Positions 37,528-46,194 of a DNA stretch of 64,000 nt are shown piece by piece. Each line of letters begins with the position of its first letter. The stretch's first letter is position 1. Source of the DNA: Limosilactobacillus reuteri (GTDB lineage: Bacteria; Bacillota; Bacilli; Lactobacillales; Lactobacillaceae); NCBI RefSeq assembly GCF_020784725.1, contig NZ_JAJGTZ010000040.1:60768-124767 (forward strand). The letters run 5' to 3'. The position numbers and the translations under genes are program-made. Below the pieces are notes generated by a model, which was given only the letters and a program-made list of their open reading frames with translations, did no database searches and was not told where the DNA came from.

Positions 37528-38340
37528 ATGACACTTAAGATTTACTCATTTGGTGGTGGTCAAATGGTGGAAGCAATGTTCCGAGCTGCATTAAAGAAGG
37601 GGGTAATCACTCCTGAAACAACCGGCATAACGGATATTTCGGTAGATCGAGTTAATTATTTGACAGATGCTTATCATATTCAAGCAAGTCAACAACCCGA
37701 TTGGACTGCCATTGAAAAGGCTGATCTTGTTATCTTAGGAGTACGTCCGCAAGATAACTGGCAAGCGATCATGAAAGAACTTGTCGCCCACCACTACCAA
37801 AAGGACGTGCTTTCAATTATTGCTGGCGTAACGGTTGCGCAACTTTCATCACAGGAAGATCTTTTTGCAATTACACGGATTATCCCCAATACTTTGACTG
37901 ACGTTGCCATGGGTTATAGTGGCGTCGTTAAAAACGATCGAGCTAATCAAACTGTCATTGAAGACTTTCTAAATAGTTTCGGAAAAGTTGATTACATTGA
38001 TGAATCCTTGCTAGATGTATTTACTGGATATGGCGTGGCCGGGCCAAACTATATCTATAACTTTCTAATTAGTTTTACAAACGCAGGCGTGCTTGCCGGA
38101 ATGCCTCGCCAACAAGCAAATAAACTTGCTCTTGAGAATTTACGCGCAGCCGCTGCATTTGTAGAACAAAGTGGTAAACACCCTGCCGAATTACTTGATA
38201 TTAATAATTCTGCTGGCGGAGTGGGTATCACAGCTCAGCACGAGTTAGACAAAAGCTCTTTTTCAGCCGGAATCGAAAATGCTGTCCTTGCTGCTGTTAA
38301 ACGAACAAAGGAAGTAGGCAAACAGAATAAGGGTGATTAA
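37528..38340 (+). CDS. Pyrroline-5-carboxylate reductase-like oxidoreductase
   Basis: 270 residues from the ATG at 37528 (aaagga upstream); an earlier ATG at 37477 would add an N-terminus that lies before the Rossmann start. The nucleotide-binding loop is SFGGGQM rather than the GxGxM of typical ProC. The dimer/active-site segment reads INNSAGGVGITAQHELDKSSF where ProC usually has TSPGGTT. It is therefore a divergent ProC family member whose substrate may not be pyrroline carboxylate. It is followed after 1 nt by the glyoxalase-like gene. Confidence 0.82.
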   Translation: MTLKIYSFGGGQMVEAMFRAALKKGVITPETTGITDISVDRVNYLTDAYHIQASQQPDWTAIEKADLVILGVRPQDNWQAIMKELVAHHYQKDVLSIIAGVTVAQLSSQEDLFAITRIIPNTLTDVAMGYSGVVKNDRANQTVIEDFLNSFGKVDYIDESLLDVFTGYGVAGPNYIYNFLISFTNAGVLAGMPRQQANKLALENLRAAAAFVEQSGKHPAELLDINNSAGGVGITAQHELDKSSFSAGIENAVLAAVKRTKEVGKQNKGD

Positions 38341-38341
38341 A

Positions 38342-39118
38342 ATGACAGAAACATTAAATTGGGATCATACAATGGTCGATGTAACTAATCTGCAAGATGC
38401 AATTGATTATTTCAACTCTAAAGGTTTAGCCTTTACCCCTGGTGGTCATCACGAATATTGGGGAACCAAAAACGCACTAGATTATTTTGGACTTAACTAT
38501 ATTGAACTATTAACAGTCGCCAATAAGGAAAAAGCTAAGTCATTTCCATATGAAAACAACTCAGCAATTCATGATGCTGTTGAGGATTATTTTGCTGGCA
38601 TTCAGCGAATCACAACAATTGCTATTCGGACTGATAACATCGAAGAAACCCACCGGCGATTAAAGGGACTGGGCCTTAATGTCGGTGATATTACTGATGG
38701 AAAACGGGTTGATCCTGCTGGCAAACTCATTCAATGGAAGATTTTCTATGTTGATGACGAACTTGTTAATCATTTGCCTGCCCCATTCTTTATTCAATGG
38801 AGTGAAGATGATGATAAACGTCGCGAAGACCTAAAGAAACAGGGATTAATCAAATTCCACCCAGCTGGCGACCTCTTTGTTAAACAAGCTATCTTTAATG
38901 TTAGCGACCCAGAAGAAGCAGCTAAGCAATGGTCAGCCCTCTTACAAGCAGAAGTAGTGAGCGAGGGTGATACCTATACAATCAATATTGGAAATAAGCA
39001 ACTTGTCTTCACGGCTGGCGTTGAAAACCGATTATTTAAACTTATCTTTCACGGCGCAAAGCAACCTGAAAAACTCCAACTTGGACAAATTAGGTTTGAT
39101 CTACTTGATAAGAAATAG
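38342..39118 (+). CDS. Glyoxalase-like (VOC) domain protein
   Basis: 258 residues. The start WDHTMVDVTNLQDAIDYF and the segment GGHHEYWGTKNALDYFGLNYIEL match the Glyoxalase_3 type of VOC protein, with putative metal-site His and Glu residues. The substrate is unknown. It starts 1 nt after the ProC-like gene and so is co-transcribed with it. Confidence 0.82.
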   Translation: MTETLNWDHTMVDVTNLQDAIDYFNSKGLAFTPGGHHEYWGTKNALDYFGLNYIELLTVANKEKAKSFPYENNSAIHDAVEDYFAGIQRITTIAIRTDNIEETHRRLKGLGLNVGDITDGKRVDPAGKLIQWKIFYVDDELVNHLPAPFFIQWSEDDDKRREDLKKQGLIKFHPAGDLFVKQAIFNVSDPEEAAKQWSALLQAEVVSEGDTYTINIGNKQLVFTAGVENRLFKLIFHGAKQPEKLQLGQIRFDLLDKK

Positions 39119-39153
39119 CACAATATAACCTGGGAAATAATATAAGACTAAAA

Positions 39154-39193
39154 AAACGCGTAAAATCGGTTAAAAAGCTGATTTTGCGCGTTT
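39154..39193. terminator. Bidirectional terminator
   Basis: Arms aaacgcgtaaaatc and gattttgcgcgttt with a loop of about 12 nt, between convergent glyoxalase-like and sugar-transporter genes. Confidence 0.8.
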
Positions 39194-39232
39194 CCTCTCT
39201 CATTTATTGATATTACCTAAAATCTTCAATAA

Positions 39233-40096
39233 TTAATTAGCAATTACTGTTAAAATACTACCAATTACAATTAGGATAATTCCAACTACTGTATATATCA
39301 TTTCTCGCTTGGTCTTGGTTTCATGCAAAAGTAGGATACCACCAAATGTTGAAATAATAACATTCATTTGACCAAAAATTGAAGCAGTCACTACTCCAAG
39401 AGCTTTACCAACAAAAACATAGGCAAAGTTACCAATCCCCCATGAAAGTCCTCCTAAAATATTTAAGTATTGTTCTTTTTGCTTAAATGCTTTAGCGTTA
39501 CCCGAACAAATAGTATAAATTACTGAACCAAGTAAAATTCCTAATACTTCTGGTAGGAAAATACCCTGACTACTTTCATGAGCAACCTGTGGCATTTTAG
39601 GAAAAATCGAATAAGCACAGTAACCAATTGTTGTTACTAATAAAAATAATACCCACTTAGTCGAAACCTTTTTATCCGATGTTCCGTCCGAAATCGAGGT
39701 TAAAACAGCCCCAATAATTACAACTACACACGCTGTCAACCCAATACTTAATGCTCTGGCTCCTTGCCATTCATCAAAGAAAAAGATGCCGACAAACGAC
39801 GTCATAACTAACACAAATGCTGAAGAAAGGGGCATCGTATTTGAAACTCCCATATGTTTAAACGAGATGAACTGACCAACCTGTCCAATTGTCCATAAAC
39901 AACCGATCGCTAGCGAGAACCAAAAAGCAGTTACACTGACGGTTGGTTTTGTTATCAAATATGCAATAATTCCCACAATTGAAGCTCCAGCACCGATTCC
40001 AAACATTTGATTAACTGGTGAACCACCAATTTTACCAGTAATTAATGGCATCGCACCCCAACCAATTGCTGGAATTAAAGCAAGTAAATATATCAT
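39233..40096 (-). CDS. GRP-family sugar transporter (GlcU/RbsU)
   Basis: 287 residues with ten predicted transmembrane helices. The start MIYLLALIPAIGWGAMPLITGKIGGSP and the segment GQFISFKHMGVSNTMPLSS are typical of the glucose/ribose uptake family, which imports sugar by proton symport without phosphorylation. A site that fully fits the cre consensus lies about 50 bp upstream. Confidence 0.92.
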   Translation of the reverse strand: MIYLLALIPAIGWGAMPLITGKIGGSPVNQMFGIGAGASIVGIIAYLITKPTVSVTAFWFSLAIGCLWTIGQVGQFISFKHMGVSNTMPLSSAFVLVMTSFVGIFFFDEWQGARALSIGLTACVVVIIGAVLTSISDGTSDKKVSTKWVLFLLVTTIGYCAYSIFPKMPQVAHESSQGIFLPEVLGILLGSVIYTICSGNAKAFKQKEQYLNILGGLSWGIGNFAYVFVGKALGVVTASIFGQMNVIISTFGGILLLHETKTKREMIYTVVGIILIVIGSILTVIAN

Positions 40097-40147
40097 TTTC
40101 TCTTTTCCTCTTATTCTCTCTTAGAATAATTTTTATTATAGTTTCAA

Positions 40148-40163
40148 AAGAATGCGCTTGCAA
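40148..40163 (-). promoter_or_regulatory. Candidate CcpA (cre) site upstream of the sugar transporter gene
   Basis: On the minus strand TTGCAAGCGCATTCTT fits WTGNAANCGNWNNCWW at every fixed position. It lies 52-67 bp before the start codon. Confidence 0.6.
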
Positions 40164-40294
40164 GTAACTTTGTGAAAAAAATTCAAAATATTAAGAATTA
40201 AAAGTAGACAAAAAAAGAGGGGGACAGAATTAGCTTGGCTAGTTCATAGTCCCACCTCCGTAAGGTTGGCTGGCAGTTTAATACGTAAAACAGT

Positions 40295-40324
40295 AAAGAG
40301 ACTGAGCTGATTTCCAGCCTCTTT
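40295..40324 (-). terminator. Terminator of the 1,3-propanediol dehydrogenase gene
   Basis: On the minus strand aaagaggctgg pairs with cagtctcttt through a G-U, followed by T-containing sequence, 15 bp after the stop codon. Confidence 0.7.
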
Positions 40325-40339
40325 GTGTTTATTTAATTA

Positions 40340-41512
40340 TTAGTAGATGCCATCGTAAGCCTTTTGATAAAGCTTTACAATATCTTCAACAGTACCCTTA
40401 CGTGGGTTAGAGAAGGCATTACCATCCTTGAGGGCATTCTTAGCCATCATTTCAAAGTCTTCTGGCTTAGCACCGATTTCCTTGATTGATGATGGAATAC
40501 CAACAAGCCGGCACATTTCACGCATACCGTCAATTGACTTTTGAGCTGCTTCGTAAAGGGTAAGACCAGTAGTGTCAAAGCCCATTACCTTAGCCAATTC
40601 AGCAAACCGTTCTGGACATGCGATTAAGTTATATTCTTCAACAGTGGTCAAGAGCAAGGCACAGCAAACACCATGAGGAGCATCATATTGACCACCGAGT
40701 TGGTGAGCCATTGCGTGAACATAACCTAAGTTGGCATTATTGAAGGCCATTCCGGCAAGCATTTCAGCTTCAACCATCTTAGTCCGTGCTTCAATATTGT
40801 GACCATTAGCAACTACTTCTGGTAAAGCAGTTTGAATTAATTGAATAGCTTCTTTACATTGACTATCAGTAATTGGGTTATGGTCAACAGAAACGTATGG
40901 TTCAATAGCTTGAACAAACGCGTCACAACCAGTAGCAGCAGTAATGTTCTTTGGAATATCAAGCATCAACATTGGATCGTTGAATGATACCAATGGAATG
41001 TTACGCCATGAAACAACAACAAACTTCAAATGAGTCTTTTCGTTAGTAATAACAGCGTGACGAGTCAATTCAGACCCAGTTCCGGCAGTAGTATTAACAG
41101 CCATCAATGGCGGAAGTGGATTCTTCAGTGTTTCAATTCCAGCAAGCTTGGAAATATCATCACCGTTAGTCAAAACAATACCGATACCCTTACCACAGTC
41201 GTGAGCAGACCCCCCACCAACAGTGATAATTGAGTCACAGTTTTCATCTTGGTACATCTTTTTACCAGCTTGAACGTTCCGGATCTTAGGGTTAGGTTCA
41301 GCGCCAGTAAATACGGCATAGTCAACGCCAGCCTTTTCCAATGAAGCAATGGTTTGCTTTACGGGACCATTGTCGATCTTGGACAAACCTTCAGTAGTAA
41401 CAATCAATGGTTTGTGCATATTGAGCATCTTTGCACGATCACCAATCTTGGCAATAACACCAGGACCAAAGAAGTTAACACTTGGCATTAAGAAATCAAA
41501 TTGTCTATTCAT
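40340..41512 (-). CDS. dhaT: 1,3-propanediol dehydrogenase (iron-containing alcohol dehydrogenase)
   Basis: 390 residues from the ATG at 41512 (gaggaggg 8 nt upstream); an in-frame ATG at 41557 would overlap the candidate cre site. The protein is a group III Fe-dependent alcohol dehydrogenase: NAD-binding GGGSAHDCGKG, TTAGTGSE, and metal ligands in CDAFVQAIEPY, HAMAHQLGG and DAPHGVCCAL. It reduces 3-hydroxypropionaldehyde to 1,3-propanediol, regenerating NAD+, the electron-sink step of glycerol metabolism in L. reuteri. The gene is alone, away from any pdu genes in view. Confidence 0.92.
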   Translation of the reverse strand: MNRQFDFLMPSVNFFGPGVIAKIGDRAKMLNMHKPLIVTTEGLSKIDNGPVKQTIASLEKAGVDYAVFTGAEPNPKIRNVQAGKKMYQDENCDSIITVGGGSAHDCGKGIGIVLTNGDDISKLAGIETLKNPLPPLMAVNTTAGTGSELTRHAVITNEKTHLKFVVVSWRNIPLVSFNDPMLMLDIPKNITAATGCDAFVQAIEPYVSVDHNPITDSQCKEAIQLIQTALPEVVANGHNIEARTKMVEAEMLAGMAFNNANLGYVHAMAHQLGGQYDAPHGVCCALLLTTVEEYNLIACPERFAELAKVMGFDTTGLTLYEAAQKSIDGMREMCRLVGIPSSIKEIGAKPEDFEMMAKNALKDGNAFSNPRKGTVEDIVKLYQKAYDGIY

Positions 41513-41555
41513 TAAAAATACCCTCCTCATGGCATTTGAATACGATTCCATTATC

Positions 41556-41571
41556 ATGCAAGCGTTTTATT
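41556..41571 (+). promoter_or_regulatory. Candidate CcpA (cre) site upstream of dhaT
   Basis: ATGCAAGCGTTTTATT fits the cre consensus with one mismatch and lies 44-59 bp before the chosen start codon. Confidence 0.5.
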
Positions 41572-41730
41572 TTTGCAATAGAAAGATTTTGATTTTTTAT
41601 TCATTATCGCCCAATTTGTAATAATAATTTTGCCTAATCTGCTACAATATCACGATGTTTGTCATAATATTCACAAATTGAACCAATTTTATATTAATGT
41701 CCCACAATAATTTGCTACTTTAATCACAAA

Positions 41731-42267
41731 CTACTTTAACTCATTTTCAAAAGCAGTCATTAATAACGCTGCTTGCGTATTATACGTATTTAACTTCCGA
41801 TCAGCAGTCGCAGTTGAATCATCTGGCAACAAGTTAATTTGTAAATCAACAGGAAGAGCCGCCATCTTTAAGCCAGTTACGACTAATTTCATTGCAATTT
41901 GTGCTTGCGAGCCACCATGTCCACCAAATGTTACTAAACTAATCGGTTTTCCTTGCCATTCTTTTCCTAAGTAATCAATAGCATTTTTCAAAACTGCTGG
42001 ATAGCCCCAATTGTATTGCGGGAAAACAAACACAAAACCATCATAGCTTTGCACTAATTCACTCCATTTACGCGTTTTTTCATGAACATATAAGCCTAAA
42101 TAAGGAATTTTAGGTTCATCCATCATCGGTAAATTAACTTCTTTTAGGTCAATGATATCAAATTGCACCTTTGTACTTTTCTTTAATTGAACTTTTAACC
42201 AGTTTGCTACTTGCATGCTCCGCCGATTTGGACGAACGCTGCCGACAATAATCCCAACTTTTTTCAT
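41731..42267 (-). CDS. NADPH-dependent FMN reductase family protein
   Basis: 178 residues from the ATG at 42267 (aggagg 8 nt upstream). Flavodoxin-like fold: the phosphate loop GSVRPNRRSMQVANWL, FPQYNWGYPAVLKNAIDYL and FGGHGGSQA are typical of NAD(P)H:FMN/quinone reductases. It uses NAD(P)H to reduce flavin or quinones in the cytoplasm. Confidence 0.9.
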   Translation of the reverse strand: MKKVGIIVGSVRPNRRSMQVANWLKVQLKKSTKVQFDIIDLKEVNLPMMDEPKIPYLGLYVHEKTRKWSELVQSYDGFVFVFPQYNWGYPAVLKNAIDYLGKEWQGKPISLVTFGGHGGSQAQIAMKLVVTGLKMAALPVDLQINLLPDDSTATADRKLNTYNTQAALLMTAFENELK

Positions 42268-42339
42268 TATCATTGCCTCCTTTAATATCTTCATTTTAAT
42301 AACTTTTTTGAAAAGTTAAAAGAAAAACGAGAACCTGAG

Positions 42340-42558
42340 CTAATCCCAGTATCCTCGTTTCTTATGATACAATGACCAATCAATTTTATATTTCGGTCGC
42401 TTGACCTGCCACCAAGTTCGTAACTGCTTTGTCCGAAACTGGTAACGTTCAAATTCATCATGCTCAATTCTTTTTTCCTTAGGCAATGTTAGCCGTGCTT
42501 CATTAACTATTCTTGCACTTACTTTTCCTTGCATCACTAAAATGCATAATCCTGCCAT
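42340..42558 (-). CDS. Small membrane-associated hypothetical protein
   Basis: 72 residues with a hydrophobic start (MAGLCILVM), which may be longer if translation begins at an unusual codon since the ATG at 42558 has no well-spaced ribosome site, then a charged Arg/Lys/Trp-rich C-terminus (TWWQVKRPKYKIDW). No family recognised. It could be a spurious frame, but composition looks coding. Confidence 0.5.
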   Translation of the reverse strand: MAGLCILVMQGKVSARIVNEARLTLPKEKRIEHDEFERYQFRTKQLRTWWQVKRPKYKIDWSLYHKKRGYWD

Positions 42559-42699
42559 TACCCCTAAAAGAATTACTTGATAACCTCGTATACCTATCTT
42601 AAATCAAATCCTTCATTCTTATGCCATCACATTTCATATTAATACTATACCATCGTTAACGACAATAAATAATAATCTAAACAAAACTCAAGAAATTCT

Positions 42700-43179
42700 T
42701 TATTTATGATATGGAAGGCCATTGATGATGGTAAAAGCACGATAAATTTGCTCACTTAAAACTAAACGCATTAATTGATGAGGCAAAGTAAAACGTCCAA
42801 ACGAGATTTGGGCATCTGCCCGTTTTAATACTGCTGGACTTAAGCCTAATGAGCCCCCAATCACAAAAGTAATATCACTGTGGCCATAAGTTGTTAATTT
42901 ATTGATCTCTTTTGCAAACTCTTCAGAAGAACGTTCTTTGCCTTTAATCGCCAAAGCATATACATATTCACGATCTTTAATTTTATCAAGAATCCGTTCT
43001 CCTTCCTTTGCCATTACTTCATCCATTTCTGCTTGGCTTAAAGATTCAGGAGCTTTTTCATCAGGAACCTCAACGATTTCAAACTTACAATAACGTCCAA
43101 GTCGCTTAGCATATTCAGCAATTCCTGCTTTAAAATACTTTTCTTTTAACTTACCCACACCAATAATTTTTATATTCAA
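42700..43179 (-). CDS. rlmH: 23S rRNA (pseudouridine1915-N3)-methyltransferase RlmH
   Basis: 159 residues, exactly the family length, if translation begins at TTG 43179 ([15 protein letters not shown]); the ATG at 43221 would add a non-conserved extension running into the DnaA boxes. The SAM-binding and knot region [18 protein letters not shown] and the C-terminus [16 protein letters not shown] are diagnostic of the SPOUT enzyme that methylates pseudouridine 1915 of 23S rRNA. An aaggtagtgg ribosome site precedes the TTG. Confidence 0.95.
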   Translation of the reverse strand: MNIKIIGVGKLKEKYFKAGIAEYAKRLGRYCKFEIVEVPDEKAPESLSQAEMDEVMAKEGERILDKIKDREYVYALAIKGKERSSEEFAKEINKLTTYGHSDITFVIGGSLGLSPAVLKRADAQISFGRFTLPHQLMRLVLSEQIYRAFTIINGLPYHK

Positions 43180-43201
43180 GATATCCACTACCTTCCACAG
43201 T

Positions 43202-43513
43202 TTATCCACAAAGTTATCCACAAGCTAGTGTTGATTTTTTATTTTTTCCCGAATGTTCGGTTAATTTTTTGTTAAAAAAGCGTTTTCTTAAAAATTACTT
43301 ATCCACAGTTATCTACAGGAACAATTGTTCAGCAAGCATTCCGTTATCTCTTGTACCCGTAAGCATTGTCGATGAACTTATACAAAGAATTCCACTTATC
43401 CACAAATGCGCATTCAACTTGTGGATAAGTTTTGAACAACAAATTTTATTAATATACCGACATTTATAAAATTAATTTAAATTTACTGTTAGTTATCCAC
43501 TGACTTATCCACA
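43202..43513. other. DnaA-box cluster upstream of rlmH
   Basis: Within 312 bp there are six perfect TTATCCACA boxes: 43202, 43214, 43299, 43396 and 43505 on the plus strand, and 43420-43428 on the minus strand. Two one-mismatch boxes are at 43309 (TTATCTACA) and 43493 (TTATCCACT). AT-rich runs lie between them. dnaA and dnaN are not adjacent, so this is more likely a DnaA-titration or regulatory cluster than oriC. Confidence 0.85.
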
Positions 43514-43647
43514 AGCGATTTCACATTATTATTTTAACGTATTTCTAACTATTTACAACACAATCTGTGGTAAATATACAACGGAATGTTACCTAGCGAA
43601 TGTTATCTTCTTTATTTTTTCTTATTATTCGGAATTTTCCCACTATC

Positions 43648-43950
43648 TTACTTAAAGACTATTCCGTGGTGTTCTGCTTCTCGTTGAAAATTTGCTGGAA
43701 CTTTTATTCCTAACTTACGTGCCTGCTAATTAAGAACCGGTTTCCCATGATGGTAATTATTAACTGCCATTTTTCCTTGTTCGTATTGGCTAAGACTAAT
43801 CGAAGCTACTCCACCATTTTTTACTATTGTATCAGCACTAGGGAAGCCACATTTTTTACTAATACTCCCATTGATCCGGCAATTGGATTGTCACTAGGAA
43901 CAATGACCGCATCTACTTTACTCAACATTGTTTGGTACTGACTTCCAGAA
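43648..43950 (-). pseudogene. Remnant of an ABC transporter substrate-binding protein gene (TrpX-like)
   Basis: On the minus strand the frame reads SKVDAVIVPSDNPIAGSMGVLVK, shifts near 43845, continues SADTIVKNGGVASISLSQYEQGKMA, meets an in-frame TAG near 43729, and ends ARKLGIKVPANF. These segments match the C-terminal half of the TrpX/YqzG-type solute-binding family (VDAIYVPTDN; KLGIKIP). The 5' half is missing. No intact permease or ATPase gene is nearby. The space from 43951 to 44137 shows no further recognisable coding sequence. Confidence 0.75.
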
Positions 43951-44137
43951 AAGAGAGCTCGATGTGCAAATTACTCTCAGGGTCTTAATGTTTGGTATAA
44001 CTAAGCTAGCACCAAGATGAACCCTTAAAATCCTAAAATAACCACCAATCACAACAATTTCAATAATATAGCCCATAATTCGTTTCACCCCTATCTCCAC
44101 GTTTTGGCACTCCCATTATTTATCCAGCGAAATAAAA

Positions 44138-44169
44138 AAGGCCCGTACGTGAAATCCGTACAGGCCCTT
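44138..44169 (-). terminator. Terminator after the pgpA-family gene
   Basis: Arms aaggcccgtacg and ccgtacaggccctt around tgaaat, followed on the minus strand by a T-run. Confidence 0.85.
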
Positions 44170-44214
44170 ATTTGTACATGATAAAGCATTTAAAAGTTAA
44201 TGAGGTTATTTTAA

Positions 44215-44712
44215 TCAAGCGTACTGGTGGGCAATCTTTCCACAAACAGCCGCTACAATCGCCGCAAGAATATCATCAATAAATGTATTTACATGAACCT
44301 TATCATGGTCAAATTTGGCAATAATCCCACTCTTAACCCGGTCAAAGTAACCAAAGTTTGTCGTCCCAATCGTTCCATAAATATTAGCAATTTGTAAAGC
44401 TAGGGTTTCGTCTACCCCAAACACCCCAGCATCATTTCTTATAATTCCTGCAAGGGGTTCATCTACTTTTCCTTCTTCGGTTAACCGATCAAGTTCAAGT
44501 GCTACCATTGCACTATTTAATAATTCACGTTTATGCATCGTATCAATCAAAAATTTCTGACATTCTTCCATTGTTAGGTCCGGTTCAAAGCCCTTTTGTG
44601 TCTCATACACAATCTTCGCAAGTTCTTCTAAGTTTACTCCGCGTTCTTCTAAACGATGTACTACAAATTCATATGCCTTTGTATCTGGGTATTTAAACTG
44701 TGGATTATTCAT
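44215..44712 (-). CDS. pgpA: Phosphatidylglycerophosphatase A family protein
   Basis: 165 residues from the ATG at 44712; an upstream ATG at 44724 sits too close to its ribosome site. The C-terminal half (GTIGTTNFGYFDRVKSGIIA, then NTFIDDILAAIVAA) matches the PgpA/YutG family that dephosphorylates phosphatidylglycerophosphate. In the Gram-positive version the first half is a helical region, as here. The exact activity in Firmicutes is less certain. Confidence 0.83.
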   Translation of the reverse strand: MNNPQFKYPDTKAYEFVVHRLEERGVNLEELAKIVYETQKGFEPDLTMEECQKFLIDTMHKRELLNSAMVALELDRLTEEGKVDEPLAGIIRNDAGVFGVDETLALQIANIYGTIGTTNFGYFDRVKSGIIAKFDHDKVHVNTFIDDILAAIVAAVCGKIAHQYA

Positions 44713-44777
44713 TTTACCCACCATCCTTTATATTGATAACTAATATTATACCCCTTTTAGTTAAGAAGCTTTTAATG

Positions 44778-44809
44778 AAAAAAGATCAGGAATGTCCATC
44801 CCCAATCTT
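44778..44809 (-). terminator. Terminator after htrA
   Basis: Arms aaaaaagatcagga and tccccaatctt with mismatches; on the minus strand followed by a T-run. It lies directly beyond the HtrA stop codon. Confidence 0.7.
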
Positions 44810-44815
44810 AATTCA

Positions 44816-46096
44816 TTAATTATTATCTTGTTGCGAGTCATCAGTTGACGTTGTATCAGCACTCTTTGTTAGATGCAAAGTTGCGGTATGCTGTTGACCA
44901 TCACGGTAGTAAGTAACTTTAGCGTTTTGTCCAACCTTGTATTTATATAAGGCCGCCTTTAATGAACCCGCATCTGTAACTTGAGTATCACCAAGCTTTG
45001 TAATGACATCATACTTTTTCAATCCCGCAGTATCAGCAACTGAACCACTATTCACATCCATAATCACTACCCCTTTGCTTACGCTTGTTGGTAGTTTTAA
45101 GACTGATTGCTGTTGATCAGAAGTAACATTACTAAGATCCACCATACTAATTCCGAGTGATGGACGAGTTATTTTACCATTCTTAATTAACTGGTTAATA
45201 ATTGTCACAACTTCATTACTTGGAATAGCGAAACCAATTCCTTCAACTGAAGAGCCTTGTGTATCAGAAGCTAGTTTCATTGAATTAATTCCGATAACTT
45301 GACCTGCCATGTTAATTAATGGACCACCTGAATTACCGGAGTTAATAGCGGCATCTGTTTGGATAACCGATGTCAAAGTTCCATCAGTGCCGGCTTTTAA
45401 TGTCCGGTCTTTTGCAGAAATAATTCCTTTTGTTACTGTATTAGCATATTCACTTCCCATTGGTGAACCAATTGCTAGCACATCCTGACCAGGAACAATC
45501 GAATTAGAGTTACCAAAGGATGCAACTGTCTTAACATTTGTAGCGTTAATCTTCAATACAGCTAAGTCAGTTGCAGAATCAGCACCAACTAAATCAGCAT
45601 TAACTTTTTTACCGTTACTTAAAATTACTTGGAGCGCGTTTGAACCTTTGACAACGTGGTTATTAGTAACAACATAAGCCGAATTTCCACTCTTCTTGTA
45701 AATAACTCCTGACCCTTCACTAGCTGTTTCTAATTTATTATCGCTAGAAGAATCACTGTTGCTTCCATTACTACTGTTGCCATAACCAAAAATGCCTAGT
45801 CTCCCACTTGATTGCTGAACTTTTTGTTTATTAATAACACTAACAACAGCTCCTTGAACGGACTTATAAGCTTGAGATGCTTCCCCGTTTAAATCTGCCT
45901 TATTCTTATTAACCTTCGTGCCACCAGATTTATTAGATCCAGCTGGAACCCGTGTACTCGTCACTTCTTCATGATGTTGTATCAGGTTATTAATTCCTAA
46001 GGCGATTCCACCACCAATAAGCCCAGCAAATAAGCCGACAATAATTACGCCTAGCCACAAACGATCTTTAAAAGCTTGTTTTATCCTATTCATCAA
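44816..46096 (-). CDS. htrA: HtrA-like serine protease, membrane anchored
   Basis: 426 residues: transmembrane anchor (about 15-36), a Ser/Gly/Asn-rich linker, a trypsin-like domain with His in VVTNNHVVKG, Asp in ATDLAVLKI and Ser in NSGNSGGPL, and one PDZ domain (about 320-410). It degrades misfolded proteins outside the membrane. It lies just after the walRK-yycHI-walJ genes, its usual place in lactobacilli. Confidence 0.96.
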   Translation of the reverse strand: MMNRIKQAFKDRLWLGVIIVGLFAGLIGGGIALGINNLIQHHEEVTSTRVPAGSNKSGGTKVNKNKADLNGEASQAYKSVQGAVVSVINKQKVQQSSGRLGIFGYGNSSNGSNSDSSSDNKLETASEGSGVIYKKSGNSAYVVTNNHVVKGSNALQVILSNGKKVNADLVGADSATDLAVLKINATNVKTVASFGNSNSIVPGQDVLAIGSPMGSEYANTVTKGIISAKDRTLKAGTDGTLTSVIQTDAAINSGNSGGPLINMAGQVIGINSMKLASDTQGSSVEGIGFAIPSNEVVTIINQLIKNGKITRPSLGISMVDLSNVTSDQQQSVLKLPTSVSKGVVIMDVNSGSVADTAGLKKYDVITKLGDTQVTDAGSLKAALYKYKVGQNAKVTYYRDGQQHTATLHLTKSADTTSTDDSQQDNN

Positions 46097-46194
46097 TTAA
46101 ACCCTCCACTAAGTTAAAGAATTACTATCTTCAAATTACAATTTAAATATGAAAAATCATTGAATAAAGTCGATAGAAACCATGATCTCTTTTA

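Noticed and set aside
43179..43221. ATG 43221 as the RlmH start
   Set aside because: It adds a non-conserved extension and runs through a DnaA box; the TTG at 43179 gives the exact family length.
43202..43513. DnaA-box cluster as the chromosomal origin oriC
   Set aside because: dnaA, dnaN, rpmH and rnpA are not adjacent, and the gdpP-rplI-dnaB genes suggest the origin lies beyond the right edge. Kept as a secondary DnaA-box cluster.
43918..44100. 60-residue minus-strand frame upstream of the solute-binding-protein relic
   Set aside because: No recognisable family, no convincing ribosome site, overlaps decayed sequence.
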